Assembly (NCBI GenBank): GCA_963740835.1
Contig: CAVUFH010000003.1
Location: forward strand, 1,488,001 to 1,552,000
From: CAVUFH01 sp963740835
GTDB lineage: Bacteria; Actinomycetota; Acidimicrobiia; IMCC26256; PALSA-610
Direction of reading: 5' to 3'
DNA length: 64,000 nt
Below, piece by piece: positions 27,308-36,076 of the stretch. The first letter of the stretch is position 1. Every line of letters begins with the position of its first letter. The notes beneath the pieces are model-generated. The model had not been told where the DNA came from and ran no database searches. It saw only the letters and a program-made list of their open reading frames with translations. The translations under genes and the position numbers were made by a program.

Positions 27308-27595
27308 ATGTTCCTCGGCGCGTACCATTTCGACGGCGATCCGGAAGTGCTCCTGGTCGCGTACGGCCGGCTGATGCAGCGTCTCCCTCCCGACGCCAGC
27401 GATCTCCACGTCTGCGTCGAACGTCCCGACGGCATCACCGTGTTCGACGCGTGCCCGTCACGAGAGATCTTCGCGGGCTTCAGCTCCGGCCCTGATTTCC
27501 GCGCGGCTGTCGACGCGGCCGGGCTGCCGGCGCCACGGGTCGAAGCGCTCGGCGCTGTGCGCGCGGCGCGCCTCCGCACCGGGATCGGCGCGTGA
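27308..27595 (+). CDS. Small protein of unknown function
   Basis: 95 aa, MFLGAYHFDGDPEVLLVAYG..., not recognised. ATG 27308 is preceded by AGGAGGG at 27298-27304, so the start is secure. The compact alpha/beta-like composition (ferredoxin-like YHFDG opening, DLHVCVERPDGITVFDAC) could be a dimeric alpha-beta barrel type protein. Its stop overlaps the amidase GTG start (GTGA), linking it to the amidase. Confidence 0.6.
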   Translation: MFLGAYHFDGDPEVLLVAYGRLMQRLPPDASDLHVCVERPDGITVFDACPSREIFAGFSSGPDFRAAVDAAGLPAPRVEALGAVRAARLRTGIGA

Positions 27596-29032
27596 GCGCG
27601 ACGTCCGGGCTCGCGGCCCTCGATGCCATCGCGCAGGCCGAGCTGATCCGGCGCGGCGAAGCAACCGCGGGCGAGCTGGTGGAGGCGGCGATCGCATCGA
27701 TCGAGCAGCTGAACCCGTTCCTGAACGCGGTTGTCACGCCGATGTTCGAGCGGGCGATCGGCGAGGCCCGCGCCGCCCGCGCGGACCGCTCGGCGGGGTG
27801 CCGTACCTGGTCAAGGACCTCGTCGTCGAAATCGCGGGCGTCCGGTTCACCGAGGGTTCCGTCTTCCTGCGCGACAACATCTCCCGGTTCGATTCGGAGC
27901 TCGTCGTCCGCCTCCGCGCGGCCGGCCTGATCATCCTCGGCAAGACCAACACGCCCGAGTTCGGGATGGTCCCGGCCTGCGAGCCGGTCTTGTTCGGACC
28001 GACCCGCAACCCCTGGGACACCGAGCGGTCGACGAGCGGGTCGAGTGGCGGCTCGGCGGCCGCGGTCGCGTCCGGCATGGTCGCAGCCGCGCACGGCAAC
28101 GATCTCGGCGGCTCGATTCGGTACCCGGCGTCGGCGTGCGGGCTGTTCGGACTCAAGCCGACGCGCGGCCGAAATCCTCTCGGTCCGGAGTACGGCGACG
28201 CAGTGAGCGGCTGGGCAGTGGAGCACGCGCTCACGCGTTCGGTGCGCGACAGCGCCGCGCTCCTCGACGCGACGTCGGGCCCCGCGCTCGGAGATCCGTA
28301 CGTCCTCGCGCGCCCGGACCGGCCATTCCTGCGCGAGGTCGGAGCTGATCCTGGCCGCTTCCGCGTCGGGTTCACAGATCGCACCCCCGATGGCAGCGCC
28401 AGCCATCCCGACTGCTGCGATGCGGTACGGGACGCGGCTGCGCTGTGTGAGTCGTTGGGGCATGAGGTCATCGAGGTCGACCTCCCCGGACTCACACCCG
28501 ACGTCGGCGTGGCCATCGGCACCGTCTTCAATGCCGCGACCTCGTGGATCCTCGCGTACTGGATCCGGCGACTCGGCCGGGAGCCTCGGGCGGATGACCT
28601 CGATCCGCTGACGCGTGCGTACTGGGAGATGGGTCGCGCCGTATCGGCCGCCGACTATCTGCTTGCGATCGAGGACTGCCAACGCTTCTCCGCGGTGTCG
28701 CACGCTTCCTCACCGATGTCGATGTCTGGTTGACGCCGACGCTCTCGACGCCGCCGCTCCCCATCGGCCAGATCGTCTCGACAGCGGAGGAGCCGCTCCG
28801 TGCGCTGGAGCGCGGTGGCCCGTCAGTGGCGTATGCGGGCGTCGTCGCGAACCTCACCGGCCACCCCGCGATGTCGGTACCGTTGGCCTGGAGCGGTGAC
28901 GGGCTGCCGATCGGCGTGCACTTCCTGGGTCGCTTCGGCGACGAGGCGACGCTGTTCCGGCTCGCGTCCCAACTGGAAGCGGCGCGACCCTGGGCGGACC
29001 GGCGTCCGCCGGTGACCGCGACGGCCGGCTGA
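27592..29032 (+). CDS. Amidase signature family protein (two frameshifts)
   Basis: Hydrolyses amides through a Ser-cisSer-Lys triad. Lysine in VPYLVKDLV, cis-serine in STSGSSGGSAAAV and nucleophile in GNDLGGSIRYPAS are all present. The gene is split in three frames. The first 65 residues end near 27786, the centre runs 27798-28690, and the end (VARFLTDVDVWLTPTLSTPP to the stop at 29032) is again shifted. Each break is one missing base (near 27784-27788 and in the C run at 28690-28691). Repaired length about 480 aa, normal for the family. Sequencing error or pseudogene cannot be decided here. Confidence 0.82.
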
Positions 29033-29053
29033 CCGGCTCCTCGGTGGTCGAGA

Positions 29054-29935
29054 TCAGCCGAGCTCGCCGCGCGCGATCAGCTCGACCGGGTCCTGCATGC
29101 GGACCATGCCGAGGTACCCGCCACCCCGGGCGATGCTGTCGTGCACCGAGTAGCCGAGCAGCTCCTGCGCGGGCCGGGGCAACGTCTTGACGTACGAGGG
29201 TGGGATCGACAGGTAGTTGTTCTCCTCGGTGCGCAGCCACCCGAGGCAGTAGCTCAGGTGTGCACCGCGGCGCGGCACGTCGGTCGTGTTCGCGCCACCT
29301 GCATGGATGGTGCCCCCGAGGTACACGACCGCCGAACCAGCCGGCATCTCCGCGTACGCGAGCTGCTCGGGAACGACCGGTTCCTGCATCTGTTCGAGCG
29401 CGGGCAACCCGCGGTCGGGCCAGCGGTGACTGCCCGGAACGACGCGCGTCGCGCCGTTGTCCTTGGTGAAGTCGACGAAGGCGATCACCGACGCGAGCTG
29501 CAGCTGAGGGTGCGGCCACGGAACGTCGCTCCACACCAGCTCGTCGCGGTGCAACCACTGCGCTTCGGCACCGGGGCCCCGCTGCAGCAAGTGGCCGAGG
29601 TTCAGTTGGTAGCGCGCGCACGACGCCAACAGGACACGGTCACACAGCGCGAGCAGCGCCTGGTGACACATGACTTCGGTCGCGAAGGTGCGGGACAGGC
29701 CCGGCATTCCCGCGACCTGCTTCGTCTGCGCGCCGTGGAACGCGCTCAGCACCGGGTTGAAGAAAGCTTCGTTCGGGTCGGCGGCCGCGACTGCGGCTTC
29801 GACGTCGTCGTTCACGCGCTGCACGATGTCGTCGGTCAACAGTCCTTCGATGATGACGGCACCGTCCCGGTCGATCGCCTCGAAGACGTCGTCGGGTTCG
29901 GAGTTCGCGGTGAACCGGGTGATCGAGGCGCTCAT
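29054..29935 (-). CDS. Phytanoyl-CoA dioxygenase family (Fe(II)/2-oxoglutarate) protein
   Basis: 293 aa PhyH-like hydroxylase. Iron ligands H-x-D in QWLHRDELVW and the distal histidine in GGTIHAGGANTT; the 2OG-binding arginine is probably in DVPRRGAHLSY. Start ATG 29935 overlaps the stop of the upstream P450 (ATGA), so P450 and dioxygenase are co-expressed from the operator-bearing promoter at 31306. Hydroxylation of a CoA ester or hydrophobic acid is the family role; the exact substrate is unknown. Confidence 0.87.
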   Translation of the reverse strand: MSASITRFTANSEPDDVFEAIDRDGAVIIEGLLTDDIVQRVNDDVEAAVAAADPNEAFFNPVLSAFHGAQTKQVAGMPGLSRTFATEVMCHQALLALCDRVLLASCARYQLNLGHLLQRGPGAEAQWLHRDELVWSDVPWPHPQLQLASVIAFVDFTKDNGATRVVPGSHRWPDRGLPALEQMQEPVVPEQLAYAEMPAGSAVVYLGGTIHAGGANTTDVPRRGAHLSYCLGWLRTEENNYLSIPPSYVKTLPRPAQELLGYSVHDSIARGGGYLGMVRMQDPVELIARGELG

Positions 29936-31284
29936 CCGGCGGAGCGTACGCGCGGATCGAACTCGAGGTACAGACGACTGACACCGCGCAGGATGTATGT
30001 CGGCACGTAGTCGTACCGCCGGGCACCGGCCGGGCCATGCTCCTTCTCGGAGATACGGATGTCGTCCATGCGGTCGAGCAGGCGCTCCATCGTGATCCGT
30101 CCCTCCGCGCGCGCCAGCGGTGCACCCGGGCAGGTGTGCGCGCCGTGACCGAAGGCGAGGTGCTGGCGCGCGTTCGTGCGCTCGACGTCGAAGTCGGTCG
30201 GATGCTCGAAGCGTTCGGGATCGCGATTCGCAGCACCGTTGACGACCATGAGCGTCGTCCCCGCCGGAACCGTCACGCCGCCGAGCTCGGTCGTCACGCG
30301 CGCGAGCCGGAAATCGCCCTTCACCGGGCTCTCGATGCGCAGGCACTCTTCGACGAAGTTCGGCACGAGCTCGCGGTGTGCCCGCAGCTGTTGTTGGAGC
30401 TCGGGGTCGTCGCCGATGCGTTGCAGCGCGGTGCCGAAGAGGCGCACCGTCGTTTCCTGGCCGGCCGCGAACAAGTTGGCGGCGATCCGCGCCACGTCGA
30501 TGGCCGCGGGGATCGAGCCGTCGGGGAAGGTCGCGGTCGCCATGCCGGTCATCACGTCGTCACGGGGTTCGCGCCGGCGGTCCTCGATGTACGCGGTGAA
30601 CTGCTCATAGAGGAATTCGAGGGGGTTGTGCGCCATCGCGGCGTCGGTCCCGCCGACGGTGCCGGTTTCCTCATGCGAACCGGCGCCGAGCCGGGCACGG
30701 AACAGTTCGTGGTCGCGCTCGGGTACCCCGAGCAGGTCGGCGACGACGAGCATCGCGAACGGTTGCCCGTAGCCGCGGATGAACTCACCGTCGCCGCGTG
30801 CGATGAACTCGTCGATCTGGCGGTCGGCCAACCGCCACATGAACTCCTCGTTCTCGCGCAGGCGCTTCGGCGTGATCAGCCGCATCAGCAGCGCGCGATG
30901 CGCGGTGTGGACCGGCGGGTCGAATGTGAGCAGCTGGTCGCTCATCGGCAGCGCGTCGCGATGCTGCTCGATGAGCGCGTTGACGTCGTCACCCTCGAGC
31001 GGCACGGGAAACCCGGGAAAGGGTCCCGTCGGTGAGTTGCACGACGAGAACGCCGCGGGATCGTTGTACACCGCGATCGCTTCGTCGTAGCCGGTCACCA
31101 TCATCACGCCGTGGTTCGGCTCGCGGCGCACCGGGCACTGTGCGCGCAGCCAGTCGAAGTACGGGTAGGGATCGGCGACGAGCTCGTCGCCGCGGAAGAA
31201 GTCGAGCTCGTCGTAGGCCGGCTCGCCGTCGTTCGGCTCGTCGTCGTTCGGCTCGTCGTCGTTTGGCTCGTCGTCGGGCGCCAC
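29932..31284 (-). CDS. Cytochrome P450 with acidic repeat at N-terminus
   Basis: 450 aa. I-helix AAGQETTVRL, ExxR in EECLRIE, haem loop FGHGAHTCPGAPLARAEGR. Start taken at GTG 31284 (VAPDDEPND), by analogy with its close paralogue at 37628-38926, which also begins VAPE; a GTG at 31332 is possible but would run through the operator. Residues 3-22 are tandem DEPND repeats. Both paralogues share TFDPPVHTAHRALLMRLITPKRL-like and SPVK-DFRL segments, so they likely act on related substrates. First gene of a P450-dioxygenase operon. Confidence 0.92.
   Translation of the reverse strand: MAPDDEPNDDEPNDDEPNDGEPAYDELDFFRGDELVADPYPYFDWLRAQCPVRREPNHGVMMVTGYDEAIAVYNDPAAFSSCNSPTGPFPGFPVPLEGDDVNALIEQHRDALPMSDQLLTFDPPVHTAHRALLMRLITPKRLRENEEFMWRLADRQIDEFIARGDGEFIRGYGQPFAMLVVADLLGVPERDHELFRARLGAGSHEETGTVGGTDAAMAHNPLEFLYEQFTAYIEDRRREPRDDVMTGMATATFPDGSIPAAIDVARIAANLFAAGQETTVRLFGTALQRIGDDPELQQQLRAHRELVPNFVEECLRIESPVKGDFRLARVTTELGGVTVPAGTTLMVVNGAANRDPERFEHPTDFDVERTNARQHLAFGHGAHTCPGAPLARAEGRITMERLLDRMDDIRISEKEHGPAGARRYDYVPTYILRGVSRLYLEFDPRVRSAG
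31217..31276. repeat. 15-bp coding tandem repeat in P450 N-terminus
   Basis: About three to four copies of a 15-base unit (GTCGTTCGGCTCGTC on plus) encode repeated DEPND on the minus strand. Copies differ by one base (TTCGG/TTTGG). The paralogous P450 lacks the repeat, so it is a local expansion in a disordered leader. Confidence 0.75.
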
Positions 31285-31305
31285 GCGGCTATCGATAGCA
31301 GGCGT

Positions 31306-31321
31306 TGTACCGGTCGGTCCA
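31306..31321. promoter_or_regulatory. TGTACCG-type operator, P450/acyl-CoA dehydrogenase divergent promoter
   Basis: TGTACCGGTCGGTCCA, between GTG 31284 (minus) and GTG 31335 (plus). It matches TGTACCGATCGGTACA at 14 of 16 positions; related copies sit in the divergent promoters at 34456, 42413 and 45526. Confidence 0.6.
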
Positions 31322-31334
31322 ATAGGATCCACGC

Positions 31335-32483
31335 GTGGACTTCTCGCTCACCGAGCCGGAGCGCGAGCTGGTCGCGCTCTGCCGTGACTTCGCGCAGCGC
31401 GAGATCGCAGCGCGTGCGCCCGCCGCATGGGACGCGGCGCGGTGCCCGACCGACCTGCTCCGCGAGATGGGTGCGCTCGGCCTGCTCGGGATGCTCATCC
31501 CCGAGGAATGGGGCGGTATCGGCATGTCCACCGTCGGCTTCGTCGCCGCGATGGAGCAACTCGGCCTCGCCGATCAGTCGGTTGCGGCGGCGTGGCAGGC
31601 GCACGTCACGATCGGCTCCCTGCCGCTGTATCTCTTCGGCAGCGACGCGCAGCGCGAACGTTGGCTCCGTCCGCTGGCCGAGGGACGCGCGCTCGGTGCG
31701 TTCGGCCTGACCGAACCCGATGCGGGTTCCGACGCGCGCGGCATCCGCACCCGGGCGATCCGGCGCGACGGCGGCTGGCTCATCAACGGCCGGAAGGCGT
31801 TCATCTCCAACGCCGGCACCGACATGTCGTTCGGCGTGACGCTGCTGGCGCGCACGGAAGCGGCCGAGGGCGAGGCGGCCGGCTTCGCGAGCTTCGTCGT
31901 CGAGACGGACACGCCCGGATTCACGATGGGCCCGAAGCTGCGCGGCATCGGTTGGCGCGGTCTCGACACGCGTGAGCTCTTCTTCGACGACGTCTGGGTC
32001 GCCGACGACCAGCTCGTCGGCGACCCCGCGATGGGACTCGGTCAGTTCCTGCGCACGCTCGAGGTCGGGCGCATCTCGATCGCGGCGCTGTCGCTCAGCC
32101 TGACTCAGGCTGTGCTCGACATGGCGACGGAGTACGCGCAGCAGCGCGTGCAATTCGGCCAGCCCATCGCGAAGTTCCAAGCGGTGCAGTTCAAGCTGGC
32201 CGACATCGCGACCGAGCTCGAAGCCGCGCGCTGGCTCACGTACCGCGCCGCGTTCCTGCGTGACACGGGTCAGCCGTTCCTGAAGGAAGCCGCGATGGCG
32301 AAGCTCAAGGCCAGCCGGCTCGCGGTCTCGGCCGCATCGGAAGCGGTGCAGATCCACGGCGGGGTCGGCTACATGCTCGACTCGCCGGTTGCGCGCTTCT
32401 ACTGCGATGCCAAAGTGCTCGAGATCGGCGAGGGCACCAACGAGATCCAGCACCTCGTCATCGCCCGCGCGTTGGGTTGCTAA
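31335..32483 (+). CDS. Acyl-CoA dehydrogenase
   Basis: 382 aa, normal length. FAD/substrate motif FGLTEPDAGSDARG near residue 124, RKAFISNAGTD, and the C-terminal signature IHGGVGYMLDSPVARFYCDA with the catalytic-base region EIGEGTNEIQ. GTG start at 31335, just after the operator. Its stop codon overlaps that of the convergent E1 dehydrogenase gene by three bases. Alpha,beta-oxidation of the pathway's CoA intermediate. Confidence 0.93.
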   Translation: MDFSLTEPERELVALCRDFAQREIAARAPAAWDAARCPTDLLREMGALGLLGMLIPEEWGGIGMSTVGFVAAMEQLGLADQSVAAAWQAHVTIGSLPLYLFGSDAQRERWLRPLAEGRALGAFGLTEPDAGSDARGIRTRAIRRDGGWLINGRKAFISNAGTDMSFGVTLLARTEAAEGEAAGFASFVVETDTPGFTMGPKLRGIGWRGLDTRELFFDDVWVADDQLVGDPAMGLGQFLRTLEVGRISIAALSLSLTQAVLDMATEYAQQRVQFGQPIAKFQAVQFKLADIATELEAARWLTYRAAFLRDTGQPFLKEAAMAKLKASRLAVSAASEAVQIHGGVGYMLDSPVARFYCDAKVLEIGEGTNEIQHLVIARALGC

Positions 32484-34444
32484 ATAAGGGACAGGCGGCG
32501 GATGGCGTCGGCGATGTCGTCGCGGTTGGGCAGCCAGGCCCGCTCGAGCTCGGGCGCGTAGGGCGGAGGGGTCGGCGCCGCGCCGATCCGTTGGATCGGC
32601 GCGTCGAGGTCCCAGAAGCCGTCGCGCGCGACCGTCGCGGCGATCTCGGCGCCGATGCCGAACGGCACGACCGCTTCGTGCGCGATGAGCAGGCGGCTCG
32701 TCTTGGCGACCGAATCGAGGATCGCTGCCGTGTCGAGCGGCGCGACGGTGCGCAGGTCGATCACCTCGACGGAGATGCCTTCGCGCTCGAGCGTGTCGGC
32801 GGCTGCGATCGCTTCGTGCACCATGCGTGACACCGAGACGACGGTGATGTCGGAGCCCGCGCGCGCAACCGCGGATTTCCCGATCGGGAGGATGTAGTCG
32901 GCCGGCGGCTCTGGACCTTTCATGCCGTAGAGCAACCGGTTCTCGATGAACACGACCGGGTTCGGGTCCTGGATCGCGGCGCGGAGCAAGCCGTACGTGT
33001 CGGCGGGGGTCGACGGCATGACCACGCTCAGTCCGGGGATGTGCGCGAGCAACACCTCGAGGCTCTGCGAATGCTGGCTCCCGGAGGAGCGTCCCGCGCC
33101 GAACTGGGTCCGCACGGTGAGCGCCATCCGCGCCGCCCCGCCGGTCATGAACGGCAGCTTCGCCGCCTGGTTGAGCAACTGGTCGAAGCAGACCCCGAGG
33201 AAGTCGAGGTACATGACCTCGACCACGGGTCGCATGCCGGCCATCGCGGCGCCGACACCGAGGCCGACGATCGCGCTCTCTGAGATCGGCGTGTCGCGCA
33301 CCCGATCGCCGAAACGGTCGTGCAGGCCCCGGGTCAACCCGAACACGTTGCCGCCCGCTGCGACGTCGATCCCGGCGAGGAACACGCGCTCGTCGGCGGC
33401 GAGCTCCGCTTCGAGCGCGGCGCGGATCGCGTCCATCGTGCGGAAGACCGGCGCGTCGGCCGCGGGCGCGGGAGGTCCGGCGGGTTCCGGTCTCGGACGG
33501 ATGACGAAGTCGGTGAGTGAGCTGACCGCCGGTGCCGGCAGCTGGCGCGCCGCCGCGAGCGCGTCGTCGAGCTCGCGCGCGACCGCGGAGTCCATCGCCG
33601 CGAGTGTCTCGTCGGTGATGCCCGCCGACCGCAGGCGGCGCGCGTGCACCAACAGCGGATCCCGTGCTTCCCACTCCTTGACTTCGTCGGGTGACCGGTA
33701 GCGCTGCGGATCACCTTCGTAGTGCCCGTGCCACCGATACGTCGACGCCTCGACCACGACCGGGCCGCGCCCGGCGCGGGTCGCCTCGACGACGGAACGC
33801 ATCGCGGACGCGGTGGCCACCACGTCGTTGCCGTCCACCGCGACGTAGTCGACGCCGTAACCGGCGGCGCGCGCCTCGAGCGGCGCCGCGTGTTGCGCCG
33901 ACGCGGGCGAGAACTCGGCGTAGCCGTTGTTCTCGCAGAAGAAGATCACCGGCAGCTGCCACACGGCCGCGAGGTTGACGGCCTCGTGGAAGGTGCCGTG
34001 CGCGACCGCGCCGTCGCCGAAGAACGCGACCGCGACGTGGCCGTCGCGTCGCAACTGCGCCGCGGTTGCCGCGCCCGCCGCGATCGGCAGCCCGGCCGCG
34101 ACGATCCCGTTGGCCCCGAAGATGCCGAGGGCGGGATCGGCGATGTGCATCGAGCCACCCCGCCCCCGGTTCGTGCCCGCGTCCTTGGCCATCAGCTCCG
34201 CGAACATCCCGAGCGGGTCGAGTCCTTTCGCGAGGCAGTGGCCGTGGCCGCGGTGGGTGGAGGTGATCACGTCGGCGGCGTCCAGGGGCCAGCACGCCCC
34301 GACGGCCGATGCTTCTTGACCGATCGACAGGTGCACGAAGCCCGGCACCTCGCCGTCGCGGTAGAGCCGGGCGACCCGTTCCTCGAACCCGCGGATCACG
34401 AGCATCCGCCGTTGCAGCTCGAGGAGGTCGGCCTCACTGAACAT
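32480..34444 (-). CDS. Fused alpha/beta E1 2-oxoacid (acetoin-type) dehydrogenase
   Basis: 654 aa joining both E1 subunits in one chain. The alpha part (1 to about 320) has the thiamine diphosphate motif FFGDGAVAHGTFHEAVN ending in ENNGYAEF and the THRGHGHCLAKG loop. The beta part (about 330-654) has PISESAIVGLGVGAAMAG, QHSQSLEVLLAHIPGLSVV and the C-terminal IDLRTVAPLDTAAI domain. Fused E1 proteins occur among acetoin and dehydrogenase relatives. No E2 or E3 gene is in the window, so it must use distant partners or act as a decarboxylase alone. ATG 34444; operator at 34456 lies 12 bases upstream. Confidence 0.88.
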   Translation of the reverse strand: MFSEADLLELQRRMLVIRGFEERVARLYRDGEVPGFVHLSIGQEASAVGACWPLDAADVITSTHRGHGHCLAKGLDPLGMFAELMAKDAGTNRGRGGSMHIADPALGIFGANGIVAAGLPIAAGAATAAQLRRDGHVAVAFFGDGAVAHGTFHEAVNLAAVWQLPVIFFCENNGYAEFSPASAQHAAPLEARAAGYGVDYVAVDGNDVVATASAMRSVVEATRAGRGPVVVEASTYRWHGHYEGDPQRYRSPDEVKEWEARDPLLVHARRLRSAGITDETLAAMDSAVARELDDALAAARQLPAPAVSSLTDFVIRPRPEPAGPPAPAADAPVFRTMDAIRAALEAELAADERVFLAGIDVAAGGNVFGLTRGLHDRFGDRVRDTPISESAIVGLGVGAAMAGMRPVVEVMYLDFLGVCFDQLLNQAAKLPFMTGGAARMALTVRTQFGAGRSSGSQHSQSLEVLLAHIPGLSVVMPSTPADTYGLLRAAIQDPNPVVFIENRLLYGMKGPEPPADYILPIGKSAVARAGSDITVVSVSRMVHEAIAAADTLEREGISVEVIDLRTVAPLDTAAILDSVAKTSRLLIAHEAVVPFGIGAEIAATVARDGFWDLDAPIQRIGAAPTPPPYAPELERAWLPNRDDIADAIRRLSLI

Positions 34445-34455
34445 GAGCCGTGTAC

Positions 34456-34471
34456 TGTACTGGTCGGTACA
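34456..34471. promoter_or_regulatory. TGTACCG-type operator, E1/SDR divergent promoter
   Basis: TGTACTGGTCGGTACA, in the 54-base gap between ATG 34444 (minus) and ATG 34499 (plus). Arms TGTACYG/CGGTACA with one mismatch. An additional TGTAC lies directly before it (34451). Confidence 0.65.
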
Positions 34472-34498
34472 AAGACGGGGCCGCGGAACGGGAAGGGC

Positions 34499-35314
34499 AT
34501 GCCCGAGGAGCCGAAGCAGCCCGCGCAGCCGGAGCCGCCCGAGGAGATCGACATCCCCGCGTCGTTCGCCGGTGGTGCGGACGTCGCCGGGAAGCGGGTG
34601 GTGATCACCGGTGCCAGCCGAGGGCTCGGCCGGCTGCTCGCGCACGCGTTCTCGCAGGGCGGCGCGCGGGTCGCGCTCGTCGCCCGCACCGAGACCGATC
34701 TCAAAGCCGTCGCCGACGAGCTCCCGGGCCCGGCGTTCGTGTGCAGCGGCGAGGTGACCGACGACGAATTCAACGAAGCGATCGCCGATGCCGTCGTGGA
34801 CGAATGGGGTGGCGTCGACGTGTGGATCTGCAACGCCGGGATCTCGCCGGTCCTCGCCGGTCCGCGCCGGACGGAGCCGTCGGTGTGGCGCGAGATCCTC
34901 GACGTGAACCTCACCGGCGCGTTCCTCGGTGCGCGCGCCGCGGCCCGGGTGATGCACGAAGGCGGGCGGTTGATCTTCACCGGGTCGGTACTGGGCGAAC
35001 GCCCGCGCGCCGGGCTCAGCGCCTACAGCGCGTCGAAAGCGGGCCTGGTCGGCCTGGCCAAAGCGCTCGCGCTCGATCTCGCGGCGGCGGGCATCACCGT
35101 GAACGTCGTCGCGCCCGGGTGGTTCGACTCGCCCATGGCGGAGCGGTGGAAGCGCAACCCCGAGCTCGGCGCGAGCGTGCTGGGTCACACCGCGCAGCGG
35201 CGTTGGGGGGCCGCGACCGACCTGGCCGGCGCCTATCAGTTCCTCGCTTCCGACGCGTCCGCGTTCGTCACCGGCACTGTGATCAACGTCGACGGCGGGT
35301 ACCTCCTCGTATGA
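34499..35314 (+). CDS. Short-chain dehydrogenase/reductase
   Basis: 271 aa. A proline/glutamate-rich 30-residue leader (PEEPKQPAQPEPPEEIDIP) precedes the Rossmann motif ITGASRGLGR near residue 37; NAGIS, a serine in FTGSVLGE and YSASKAGLVG (Tyr-x3-Lys) form the active site; C-terminal DGGYLLV. ATG 34499 with GGAAGGG ribosome-binding site. ATGA overlap with the second SDR. Oxidises or reduces a secondary alcohol/ketone. Confidence 0.92.
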   Translation: MPEEPKQPAQPEPPEEIDIPASFAGGADVAGKRVVITGASRGLGRLLAHAFSQGGARVALVARTETDLKAVADELPGPAFVCSGEVTDDEFNEAIADAVVDEWGGVDVWICNAGISPVLAGPRRTEPSVWREILDVNLTGAFLGARAAARVMHEGGRLIFTGSVLGERPRAGLSAYSASKAGLVGLAKALALDLAAAGITVNVVAPGWFDSPMAERWKRNPELGASVLGHTAQRRWGAATDLAGAYQFLASDASAFVTGTVINVDGGYLLV

Positions 35315-36063
35315 CGAGCACGACGACTCGTCGGGTCATCGTGATCACCGGTGCGGGCGGCACGCTCGGCGCCGCGCTGTCGCACCAGTTCGCGGGTGAA
35401 GCCGACACGGATGTGGTGCTGAGCGACGTGAGCACGCCCGCGTTGGACGCGACCATCGCGGGATTGCCACAAGCGCGCGGCGCGGTCGAGACGCTGGGCG
35501 CGGACGTCGGTGACTTCGAGCAGGTCGAAGCCGTCGTCGCGCTGGCGACGGATCGCTTCGGCCGGCTCGACGTGTTGATCAGCAACGCCGGGGTGCTGGC
35601 GCCGAACGGTCGCATCCACAACCTGGCGACGGAGGACTGGGAGCGATCGTTTCGCGTCAACGTCCTCGGCGCCGTCAACGGCATCAAGGCCGCAGTGCCG
35701 GTGATGCGCGCCCAGCGATCCGGTTCGATCGTGCTCACGGCATCGGTCTCCGGTCTCACCGCGTGGTCGCACGCGGCGCCGTACTGCGCGACCAAAGCTG
35801 CAGTGATCCAACTCGCGAAGGTCGCCGCAGTCGAGTACGCGCGCGACGGCATCCGCGTCAACTGCGTGTGCCCGGGGACGTTCCGGTCGGGGATCCACGA
35901 CGAGCTCCCGCCCGCGGCGCTCGACGCGATCGCGGCGAAGCACCCGCTCGGCCTCGGACGCGCCGCAGACCTGGTGGGCGCGTACTCGTACCTTGCGAGC
36001 GACGCCTCGCGCTGGACGACGGGCGCGGCGATCGTGGTCGACGGCGGCTACGCCGCGCCGTGA
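35311..36063 (+). CDS. Short-chain dehydrogenase/reductase
   Basis: 250 aa classical SDR. Cofactor loop ITGAGGTLGAALS, NAGVLAPNG, catalytic YCATKAAVIQ and a final IVVDGGYAAP. Overlaps the upstream SDR by ATGA and is followed after 13 bases by a CoA ligase with a GAGGAGGTG ribosome-binding site built on its stop codon. The three genes form one operon from the operator at 34456. Confidence 0.92.
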   Translation: MTSTTTRRVIVITGAGGTLGAALSHQFAGEADTDVVLSDVSTPALDATIAGLPQARGAVETLGADVGDFEQVEAVVALATDRFGRLDVLISNAGVLAPNGRIHNLATEDWERSFRVNVLGAVNGIKAAVPVMRAQRSGSIVLTASVSGLTAWSHAAPYCATKAAVIQLAKVAAVEYARDGIRVNCVCPGTFRSGIHDELPPAALDAIAAKHPLGLGRAADLVGAYSYLASDASRWTTGAAIVVDGGYAAP

Positions 36064-36076
36064 GGAGGTGCGGCTG

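Noticed and set aside
31104..33674. 856-codon minus-strand frame across the P450 start, acyl-CoA dehydrogenase and E1 gene
   Set aside because: Low-complexity R/A/G text, crosses two opposite genes with clear motifs; shadow.
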